Positions 51,181-60,871 of a DNA stretch of 64,000 nucleotides are shown piece after piece (within the stretch, counting starts at the first letter, position 1; every line of letters begins with the position of its first letter). Position numbers and translations under genes: made by a program. The stretch is from contig FMBT01000303.1 in assembly GCA_900095095.1 (NCBI GenBank), positions 372,001 through 436,000 on the forward strand. Direction: 5' to 3'. This DNA is from Fragilariopsis cylindrus CCMP1102. Taxonomy: Eukaryota; Bacillariophyta; Bacillariophyceae; Bacillariales; Bacillariaceae. A model generated the notes under the pieces. That model did no database searches. It saw only the letters and a list, made by a program, of their open reading frames with translations, and was not told the DNA's origin.

Positions 51181-52668
51181 ATGAAGTGTAGAAGATTCAC
51201 GTTATCGGTATCAACATCAACATCGGGGTCATCAGCGATATCGAAATCGTTGACATCATCGGCATCGGCATCGTCATTAATAATAGTATTTCTGTTAGCA
51301 TCGTTACAATTTCTAACGACGAATTCGAATGCATTCGTCATCGAAAGGATCAGGCGTTGTAGCAGAACAAGTAGAACCATCAATAATAATGTAGTAGCAG
51401 TAGCAGTAAACCGACAACGACGACCTTTATTGTTAAAACAGCAGCAGCAGCAATCGCATACTCATTCGTCAATTTATTATTCTTCACTAATAAACCTAAA
51501 GTTATCGTCCGACAGCGATAACAATAAGAAGAAGGACGACGACGACGACGACGACGATTACGATGACAAAACTAAAAAGAAGGATAATCGTCAAACTACA
51601 TCTGTTGGTGGTAACTTCTTTCCGGTAGAAGATTTGTATGAAACTTTCGATTACAAACCATTCCTACAAGGAGAAGGAAAAGATTTTCAATCATTATCTG
51701 TTGGTAGCACTGATGCTGATGCTGCTTTGGCTTCATTGAATGACAACGACAACGCCAATAATAATAATAGTAATACTAATATTCTTACATTAGATGAATC
51801 AATCCAAGCACGATATGCAGCTACAAGATATAAACGTTATGATGGCAATTACAACACAAGTGAGGGTAGAACACCATCTACTAGTAATCCTGATGTAATA
51901 AAAAAAGCACGTACTGCATTACAATTAGCAATACGAGCACCATCCGGATTTAATGTTCAACCATATAAGATGGTAATGATTAATACACCATCCTCCAAAT
52001 TGAAATTATCTAAATATTGTATTGGACGTAATATTGATCGTGTATTAGATTCAGATTGTACAATTATATTCTTAGCAGATAGACAAGTAATGCGTTCCTG
52101 GAAACCATATAAAACAATGATCCAAAAACAAGAAGAGGAATCATCAGCATCAACATCAACATCGACATCGACAACAAAGAAAAAGAAAACAAAATGGAAT
52201 TATTTAAAATTACGTCTATTAATTGGTTTATTTTCATCCGGATATCCATACATACCTAAAATAATAGCTGGTCCAATATCATGGTGTATTCGAGTAGGGA
52301 TGAGAATCGTATCATGGTGTACACGTTCCTGGCTGGTCGTACCAACATTAAGTTCCGCGGAATGTTGGTCTCAAAAAAATACAGCATTAGTGGCAATGTC
52401 CTATATGTTAGGATGCACGTCACGTTCCTTAGTAACAACACCAATGGAAGGTTATTTATCATGGGGTATACGTCAATCATTTAATATATCAAGACGATAT
52501 ACGATACCATTAATTATATCCACTGGTATACCATATACTGCTAGACCATATACTGCTAGTAATACCGAGAACGAGAATGAGAGTGATGATACAGGAATAA
52601 GTCATGGTAACACAAAAGAAACATCAACACCACGATTTGAATATGATTCAATTGTAGAGGAAAAATAA
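51181..52668 (+). CDS. Nitroreductase-like flavoprotein, plastid-targeted
   Basis: FMN-dependent oxidoreductase of the nitroreductase fold; substrate unknown. Residues 1-60 form a signal peptide (SLIIVFLLASLQFL) followed by TTNSNAFVIERIRR, where the Phe after the predicted cleavage is the diatom plastid hallmark. A low-complexity Lys/Asp stretch follows. The catalytic part begins about residue 200 with ARYAATRYKRYDG. FMN-binding elements are LQLAIRAPSGFNVQPYKMVM near 245 and LSSAECWSQKNTALVAMSYM near 395; GCTSRSLVTTPMEGYL and YTIPLIISTGIPY follow. A Ser/Thr/Lys insert interrupts the domain near 320-340. Single exon, 495 residues, uninterrupted. Confidence 0.82.
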   Translation: MKCRRFTLSVSTSTSGSSAISKSLTSSASASSLIIVFLLASLQFLTTNSNAFVIERIRRCSRTSRTINNNVVAVAVNRQRRPLLLKQQQQQSHTHSSIYYSSLINLKLSSDSDNNKKKDDDDDDDDYDDKTKKKDNRQTTSVGGNFFPVEDLYETFDYKPFLQGEGKDFQSLSVGSTDADAALASLNDNDNANNNNSNTNILTLDESIQARYAATRYKRYDGNYNTSEGRTPSTSNPDVIKKARTALQLAIRAPSGFNVQPYKMVMINTPSSKLKLSKYCIGRNIDRVLDSDCTIIFLADRQVMRSWKPYKTMIQKQEEESSASTSTSTSTTKKKKTKWNYLKLRLLIGLFSSGYPYIPKIIAGPISWCIRVGMRIVSWCTRSWLVVPTLSSAECWSQKNTALVAMSYMLGCTSRSLVTTPMEGYLSWGIRQSFNISRRYTIPLIISTGIPYTARPYTASNTENENESDDTGISHGNTKETSTPRFEYDSIVEEK

Positions 52669-53834
52669 AAAGATTAAGATAAAAAATAGTAGTGAAATTT
52701 GTTATTATACATTTATCACTTACAGTAACTGTAGTTATCAAATAGGTAGCTACTGTAGCTAGGCAGCTTGGGAAGCCAGGTTTAGGTATTTGCTTTTTTC
52801 TTTCGCAAATAATTTTAATTTAGAGAGCGCATGAGCACGCCTAAGGCGATCAATGAACGAAATCAATCAAAATCGAATCACGAATGTTTCTCGCCGTGCT
52901 CCGGACAGGCTATAAAATAAATATCTTCTGTGTACGATAACTTACCGTAACTTACGTTATTTGCGCGAAGATAAGATACAATTCCTAGTTAGGGCCTACT
53001 ACAAACTCTACAATACTAATACATTTTTAATCTTTCACACTCCCTCCTGCTTGTCTGGCTGGTGCATGCCCTCTTGCTCTTTCAACCCAGTAAATTATTT
53101 GATTTGATTTGTTTACCAGCACCATCAATTATTATTGCCTAAATACAAAGAGTTGTACAAAACAAAGAAAATTGTACATGATGCATTGTTTTTCAATCAC
53201 AGGAAAAAGGATTTATACACAAACTTAACGTATCAATCAATCAAAAAATAATGATAATGTTCTTCACACCATCTCATCTCATCATCTCTCTCTCTCTGTG
53301 TAATTCAATTCAATTCAATTCAATTCAATAAACTATTTATAGTAATATCACATTATCATTTCAATTCAACACTACCCTACATTCCACTACAGTGACAATA
53401 ACAAAGAAGGAATAAGAGTAAGAAGGAGAAGCAAAAAAGCGAAAAGACAAGGCTAAAGACAAAACACAAACATTTCCTAGCTGCTGTAAGTTTCTGGTAC
53501 GTATTCATAGTGCCTGTACAGTGGTACTCTTTAATTTAAGTTTTGCTTCCTCGTCCTCCTCATCGAAATTCCCGAAAAGCGAAAGGCAGAACAAATGTTG
53601 CCTTTTTCGTGTTGAGTAGAATCGAATCAATCGGACGGACTGCCGTATTAATAATAATCATTCTCGTTTTTTTCTTGCCTGCCGAAATGAAACAACATGA
53701 TCTCATCTCATTATCTAATAATCTCTCTCGTTTTCTCTATTTATACTGCTACTGGTACTACTACTACTGATCTTAGTTTGAACTAAAGAACAAAAAGAAT
53801 TATAATAATAATATTTAATAATAAATAAATAATA
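52669..53834. other. Intergenic with pentamer repeat
   Basis: About 1.2 kb without a gene. (AATTC)n at about 53303-53330 and CTCTCT at 53287-53297. TCTCATCTCA repeats occur at 53271-53286 and again near 53701. A 75-codon frame at 53543 has no protein-like features. Confidence 0.45.
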
Positions 53835-56800
53835 ATGTCGTATAGTCTTCAAGACGCACTTTCTTCACTGCAACAAGATTCGGATTGTTCGGATGATAAT
53901 GATGATGACATAATATGGTCCGATGGCGATAATGATGATGATACAAATATGAATATGGATATGAATATGAATAATATTATACCACCACCACCATCGCCAT
54001 CTTCACCATCTTCACCAAGATTAGAAACACAACAACCGCATTCGCCTCTTCCTACTACTGCTGCTACTACTGCTACTACTGCTCCTGCTGCTCCTGCCGC
54101 TTCTGCTTATGCCGCTTTTGCTGCTACCGCTTTTGCTGCTTCTGCTCCTGCTTCTGCTCTTGCTCCTGAGGACGAAGAGGACAAATTTCCGTCATCACCG
54201 GTACATTCTTCTCCTTTTTTGAATACAAATACAAATACAAATACAGATACAGATACAAATACAAATAATGAAAGTAAACAACAAGAACAAGTTGTTCGGA
54301 TACCGATTTTACGTGGTACATTATTTGAAAAAATAAAATGGAAGGATTGTGACAATGATAATGAACTTGAAGTAATGAAACGACGACAACATGTATTAAA
54401 AGGTACATGGCGATACAACGATAATGATCATGATGAAACTGATACTGACACTACTAATGGAGTAGTAGATCAACAACCATTTGAACTGATACGTGATTTG
54501 ACGACATCAGAAAAAGATGATGAGAATAATGATTCCTTCTTTATTCCATCCAATGGAATATATAATGGTACATTCCATTTATCATACACACATACAACAC
54601 CGAAAGGAAAAAAAACAATTAAAACAACATCAATGATAGAAAATAATGTCAAACTTGAATTTCGTAAATTAAATACTACTACTACTAGCGGTACTACTAC
54701 TAATACAACGTCGTCAAGTAATAATGATTTCTACTATTATCGTATACATGGATCAGGTTCTAATAATATTGGTACATTTAGTTTATCAGGTACAGCAAAA
54801 CCTGTTGTACTTTCCTCCAATACAACAAGCAATAATAAATATATTATTGAATTACGTAAAACATATTTTGGTATGGGTAATAATAATACTGCTGCTGCTA
54901 ATACTGCTGTATATACTGCTGTTGCTGCCGCTAGGAATGAATTATCAAAATCAATTTCACCATTAATACAATCACAGAAACAATCTTTAATGAGGAATAC
55001 TAATACTACTACCGCAACAACAAACACCAACACCAGCACCACCCCCCAACAGCAGCAGCAACGAGCAGCATCATCGATAGGGACATCGGCGGCATTGATA
55101 TCGACGACAATGACAGCAGCAACGACGGCGGCATCAGCGAAAACAATGACGAAGACGATACTACCAGGAAAGGTATCATCATCACGACAACAACAACAAC
55201 AAAAACTACCACCACCGCTACTGCTATCTGACGACATATCGACGACACCCTCGTCATCCCAAAAGCAAAATCAGCAACTGCTAAACAAGGAACCTCTGAA
55301 TACTACTAAATATCATGATCATCAACAACAACAAGAAAAACAAACATCAGTAGCGGCAATAGAAGCAACCGCAGCAACAGAAGCTGTAGTTGTAGCTGGA
55401 ACAGTTGATCGTGTTAATGGAAAAGGTATGTGGCATGCATGGACAAGAAGTTTTGATACACCATTACTAGCATTACTAGATTTATTTGATAATGCTGTTG
55501 ATGCTAGTTGGACATTATTACCATCCCCTACGACTAAATCTGCTACTCATCAAAAGTCATTGCAGCAGCAGCAACAGCAACCACCAAAAATACGTGTTGA
55601 TATCGATAAAATTGGTAGAAATGGTGTTGTTATGAGGAATGGATCAAAATTTATACCATCATTGAAACAAGTACTACAAGTATATAAATCAAATAAAACA
55701 TCATTGGATGATAGTTCGATTGGTGAAAATGGTATTGGTGTAAAGCATGCATGTGCATCATTATCAACATTGTCATTAGTATTTACAAAATCAAAACGCA
55801 CAAAGGATAGTTATGGTAATAATACATTTCTAAGTATGGGTATACTGATGCAAGATTTACAACGTGATGATGGCATTGTATTACCATCACGGGATTGGTT
55901 ACTTTATGATGATAGCAATAATAATAAAGGTGGTGGTATGTCTATGGAGGATATCAAACATGAATTGGAAGTATTATGTATTGAAAAGGAACCACATGTT
56001 TGGGGTAAAGGTACGTACATGTGCACATATCAGTACAGTAGGTCGTAGGATATCGTATCGAGTGTATAGATATGTTATTTTGTTTCTAATTGTCTTCACC
56101 TGCGGCTTCTATGTTTGGATCTCTCACATCTTATTGTCATTGTTGTTTGTCGTCTTTCTCTCTCTCAAAATATAAAGCTGTACTTGAATATAGTGATGAT
56201 ATAAGTGATGGGATTGATAAATGTTTACGTCATTTTGATCTGTTACGAACACATCGTGGTTGGAAAGATTATGATAATGTATTTGCTGTTGTATTAACAA
56301 ATTTAAAGCATGCTGCATATACTGGTGGGGAGAATAATAGTGATGGTAGTAGTAATGACAATAGTGATGGAAAAATTGTTGATGCACCTAAGGGTCCTGC
56401 TATGGCTCGTCGTAGCACTACCGCTGCTGCTGCTGCTGCTGCTAAGGATGATGCTGATGCTGATGCTGATGCTGATGCTGATGCTGATGATACACCTTGT
56501 CCTTCCAAACCTGAGTCTGCTGTTTCATCAACATCTACGTACCTTGTTATTAAAGAAGGAGGTGATGACGATACAGATGAAGATGAACAACGATCATTAT
56601 CGTTATTGAATGACTTACGGAATAAGTTACCATACCTATACTTGCATTTGCATGATTTAGATGTTGCCGTCGAAAATAAATCCATTGAATCGATATATTG
56701 GGAACGCCGTTTATCGGAATTGTCCAAGTTTGAATATACTATTTCACAGAAATATTTATGGTCGAAGATAGATAGAGAATTCTATACACAAAAATTCATT

Positions 56801-58651
56801 GATGATGAACGGAGTGTATATCATATATCCAACCCAAATGAAACGATCCGTTTCTTTTGTGGGTTTGATCCATACCGATGTCAGAATCAACATGTTGACG
56901 GTGGCGACGACGATAGTGGTGCCATAACGAGTTACATTCCCGGTGGTAGTGCTGGTGTTGAAGCTGGTGGAAACAATTCTGCTCTGAAAATATTCCTTTA
57001 TTCTCGTCAATCTGGGCGATTGATTAAGGTTCAAAATGATCCAAGGTACGTGCTACTTATGTTTTTGTTATTTTTTGGTATATTTGTACAGTATAATGTT
57101 AATGAACGCATTCGCTAACTTCTTCCCTTTACTTTCACTTACACCGAAAGGAACGAGTTAGGCCTTGTTACTGGTAGTACAGACTTTTGCCAAGGCCTAA
57201 CGATAATCATCGACGACCACAATGGTACATTACCACTGAATCCCACCAAGCAGGATACTGCGTATGGGCATTCCAAGTACGGACAAATCCACGCGGCAAA
57301 TTTGAAGGAATGGTACGTTAGGAAGTCTATATTATTGATAGTTTTGGCGTGATTGTGTACGAATGTATGATTTTTTGATTCTTACTTCTCACCCATACTT
57401 CTTACTTCTTAACCCCCCCCCCCCCCCCCCACCCCCCTCCATCTCATTAGGACTGCTGCTATAGTTCATTTTTATTGGAATTATCATTACATGCGTTTAG
57501 GTGAAAAAAAGTCTGCTATTACACAGGCCGTATCCAAATCGAAAAATGCATTAGAGGAGGCGTATCGTAATTATTCCAAAAAGAAAGAAGATGATAATAA
57601 CAGCGATAGCGATAGCACTGCTGCCAGTGATAATAGTAATATAGATCTGACGACAACTTTATCACCGCTATATCGAGGATCTTTTATCTCGTTCGGACAC
57701 GTCGACTTTTTATTGACGTTGCATCGTAAAATTCCAAGAATCCGTGCCAACAAATCTGCAAGAGAAAGTGTCGTACCGAATATCGCCTACAACGAAGTTG
57801 CTCGACTTAATGAAGACGCTGCGTCCCTTATATTAACACAGAATACGAGTAAGAAACGCAAAGCTAGTCGTTCTGAAGACAATGATACCAACAACAACGG
57901 TGGTCTACTGGCAGACTTCTCACAACAACCACAGCAATATCAACAGTATCAACATCATAATGTCACTAGCCCACTAATAACCAATAATAGGCTTCCTAGT
58001 TCTCAAGACGACACTGGTGAGCTAGAACGTGAGTTGTTCCAAGTTGATCAACAGATTAATGGCATTCCCCAGCAAAACAAGCGACGACGACAGTCACCAA
58101 ATGGCACCGACGTAAATCGTAGATTACAACAATATGTGGATCGCAATCGTCAACTTCAGGGTCAAGTCCAGTATCAAGTCCGTGATATAAAGATTCTACA
58201 AGACGAGTGTCGCAAACTCACAGGTGAAAAGGAGGTGCAAAAAAAACTCGTTGAAAAAATAACACGTGATAGGAATAAATGGATGCAATATGGTCATTCG
58301 AAGAAAGCTGAAGTAGCTAGAGCGGTTGAATTAGGTAGCAAGATGCAAGAACGTTTGAAAGTGCACATACAGAAGGCCGACAATAATTCCAGAAAGCCAG
58401 CACCGGCGACGTCGCCTTCACAAGAAGAAGTAGTCGATCTGACCGACAGTGATGTTGAGAATGGAGAAGAATTGGCAAAGTTACGAAAGCAGCTAGCTAT
58501 CTACGAATCAAGAGCGAAATTTTATCAGAAAGATACAGAAGCAAAAAAGGTTCAGATTGATAATCTTATGCAAGAGAAATCACGATTTGAAGATCGAGTG
58601 AGAGATCTCGAACAAGCTCAACTGGAAGGTGGAGATATGTTACAGTTCTAG
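53835..58651 (+). CDS. GHKL (Hsp90-fold) ATPase, MORC-like, with coiled coil and SUMO-interacting motif, 4 exons
   Basis: Probable chromatin-associated ATPase. Exons are 53835-56010, 56178-57045, 57151-57312 and 57451-58651; all three donors are GTACGT and phases agree, giving 1,468 residues. The first 500 residues are low complexity with a few ordered islands. The GHKL fold starts near 535: LLALLDLFDNAVDASW (Mg-binding Asn), then MRNGSKF where the adenine-contacting DxG would be, and IGENGIGVKHACASLS (glycine loop). It continues over three exons (LGLVTGSTDFCQGLTIIIDD, YGQIHAANLKEWTAAIVHFY). The C-terminus has a coiled coil (RRLQQYVDRNRQLQGQVQYQ onward), then EEVVDLTDSDVE, a classical SUMO-interacting motif, and a second coiled coil. 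Not Hsp90, gyrase or MutL by layout. ATPase activity is uncertain because the DxG Asp is absent. Confidence 0.82.
56449..56490 (+). repeat. In-frame GATGCT hexamer repeat
   Basis: Seven copies of GATGCT in exon 2 of the ATPase gene encode alternating Asp-Ala. It is a likely length-variable insert between two conserved parts of the fold. Confidence 0.9.
57413..57430 (+). repeat. 18-C homopolymer in an intron
   Basis: A run of 18 C, then A and six more C, inside the last intron of the ATPase gene, about 20 bases before its acceptor at 57450. It replaces the usual mixed pyrimidine tract. Confidence 0.95.
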
Positions 58652-59042
58652 TGTGTGGGACGAAAGCAAGGAGAACAATAGCGGATGGTAGTAAGGTTCA
58701 ATTCGAGTACATTGCTAATCATTTTGACTATCGACATTGTGTAGATGACAACAATCACTTGCAACATATGCGGCCATCCATTGAAGAAACATGAAAAACC
58801 AGACCATCAGTTTGCGATTAAGAAAGAAATTAGACTAAATTAAAAATATTAATATAGTGTTTAACTTGCATATTGAATATCCACTGTACTACTAGAATAC
58901 CATGTAACACCATGTAGGTAACAATTTAAAAGTCAATGGTTGCAGCCGGCCAACAACGCACTTTTTCATAAGTGAGGATAAGCTTACAGTAGCGCACTGA
59001 ACGAGTCAGTGAGTCGACTTGATCTCGAGACTCGATTATTCT
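58652..59042. other. Intergenic between convergent genes
   Basis: About 390 bases holding two 3' ends. A short ordered-looking stretch near 58744-58840 contains TGTGG and CATG words but no frame longer than about 30 codons. No feature called. Confidence 0.4.
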
Positions 59043-60413
59043 TTATACAGAGTTTGAAAAGAAATTAAATAATTTAATTGTTGAAATAATAGCTAATATA
59101 GTTGTTGTGAAGTAACTAATAGAACCAAATAATCCAAGTAATGGAATTAAATTTGTTGCTGTTGCTGTTGCTGTTGCTGCTGATGTTGCTGTTGTTGCTG
59201 CTGTAGATAATAATGCAAATGTATCAATATTCCTTTTACTAACAATACCCCATAAGACACTTGTAGTAATAATTTTTGAAACAATATTATTATTACTACT
59301 ACTATTATTCGAAGTAGGACGAGAAACAATATAACCAATTAATGACAAGAATACCATTGCACATAATTCAGGTCTATTCATGAAAATAAATGGTAATATA
59401 CGTCCACCATATTGTATTTCTTGTGTTAATGCTAATAATGCTGCTATTGTAGTAAAACTTGAATATACTTGATAAACAAATAATGGTCTAGCCTTTGTTG
59501 TTGTTGTTGCTGTTGTTGTTTGCTTCTCCATCTTATTTTGTTGTTGTAATAATTTTCGTCGTATACGTAAAGGATAACCACTGAATAATGGTACTAAAGG
59601 TAGAACCAAAAAACTTCCTAATGGTAGATAATCCTTAGTAGCTTTACTTGAAAAGTACAACCAAAATGATGCCATTAAATTTGATAATGATAATGCCGTT
59701 AAATCATCTTGTTTTAGTACTGCTACTGCGTCACTACCATCATCTACTGCTGAACAACGTATCGCTGAATACAGAACTGTTACTAATTGTACAACTGATA
59801 TAAATGGCCAGATTAAAAATACCCATGATGGTGGTGTTATTAATGTTGAAAAGTAATTTGAAAATTCTTTATTACTTGTTGTACCAATACTTTTTGTTAA
59901 TACTGATACTAATGTTGCTGGCATATTATTGCCATTCTTATTCATCATTGATGCTCCTGATATTAATCCAAGATAACCAATACTTGCTAATGCTGGTATA
60001 TGATTTGAAATTTTAATTATTTTACGTACAATATAATTGTCAATAAAAGGAAGGAGTAGACTACCTGACGATGACGATGACGTCGACGCTGCAATAATAT
60101 CATCACTATCATTGCTGTTGTCATCGATTGAAGATGATGACAACGACGATGAAAAGGAAGAATCGTATGTCCTCAATAATGGTTGCAACATAATATGCTG
60201 CTGCTGTGACTTCACCCCAGTCAACAACAACGACGGCCGAGGATGATGCTGAGGAAGAAGAAGCCGAACTGATGATTGCGATGACGATCCAAACGACGAG
60301 ACTGGATCTGCTGTTAGCAAGCAACACAAAAGTAGAAGTAGCGCACTACTACATACCGTAGCGTAGAAAAATAATGGTACTCGAATCATAGAAGAAGATT
60401 TCGTCATCATCAT
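59043..60413 (-). CDS. TspO/MBR-like multi-pass membrane protein, plastid-targeted
   Basis: Probable porphyrin- or tetrapyrrole-binding membrane protein distantly related to the tryptophan-rich sensory/translocator family. Residues 1-45 are a signal peptide (ATVCSSALLLLLCCLLTADP) followed by VSSFGSS, the plastid-type cleavage context. A Ser-rich linker follows. From about residue 145 about five hydrophobic segments appear. The key one is STLITPPSWVFLIWPFISVV, close to the TspO pattern F-x-PPxWVF-x-x-VW. Others are LMASFWLYFSS, LGSFLVLPLVPLFSG, SSFTTIAALLALTQ and ISYFTTTILAIISTI. Ala/Thr and Ser/Asn low complexity interrupts two loops. Single exon, 456 residues, ATG at 60413; a typical TspO is about 160 residues, so this is an extended form. 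Family assignment rests on one good motif and topology. Confidence 0.6.
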   Translation of the reverse strand: MMMTKSSSMIRVPLFFYATVCSSALLLLLCCLLTADPVSSFGSSSQSSVRLLLPQHHPRPSLLLTGVKSQQQHIMLQPLLRTYDSSFSSSLSSSSIDDNSNDSDDIIAASTSSSSSGSLLLPFIDNYIVRKIIKISNHIPALASIGYLGLISGASMMNKNGNNMPATLVSVLTKSIGTTSNKEFSNYFSTLITPPSWVFLIWPFISVVQLVTVLYSAIRCSAVDDGSDAVAVLKQDDLTALSLSNLMASFWLYFSSKATKDYLPLGSFLVLPLVPLFSGYPLRIRRKLLQQQNKMEKQTTTATTTTKARPLFVYQVYSSFTTIAALLALTQEIQYGGRILPFIFMNRPELCAMVFLSLIGYIVSRPTSNNSSSNNNIVSKIITTSVLWGIVSKRNIDTFALLSTAATTATSAATATATATNLIPLLGLFGSISYFTTTILAIISTIKLFNFFSNSV

Positions 60414-60871
60414 CTACTAGTTGTTGAGTTGAGTTGAGTTGAGTTGAATTGAATTGAATATTACTGGTTGACGATGCAGATACGGTACATCAGATGATGG
60501 TAGGATGCGATACATACAATTAATTGGACAATGTACAGTACCGGTAGATGAACTTTTTAGTATTGCTGAAGGCTGAGCTTGTTCATTCGTTGCTTGTGCA
60601 GTTTCAAGTTGGTGATATCGTATCCTCCTATTGGCGATGATTCTTCATTCTCTGCAGCTAAGTAAGATTGATGATGGCATGATGGCGATTGTGTTTTGCG
60701 CGCATGGTATCTTTTTCATTCGATTTTTTGAGACCGCGTGGAACAATCAGACAACTATAACTGACGTAAGTACGGCGGTACGTGAATTGAAATATGCCTT
60801 AATATTTTAAAATAAAATAAATAATAAGAAATGCTTCGCAAGGAAATTGAGCTATATTATTGGAGGTCGCA
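60414..60871. other. Intergenic with (TTGAG)n
   Basis: The pentamer array TTGAG/TTGAA lies at 60421-60457, directly upstream of the TspO-like gene start. The rest is unremarkable. Confidence 0.5.
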
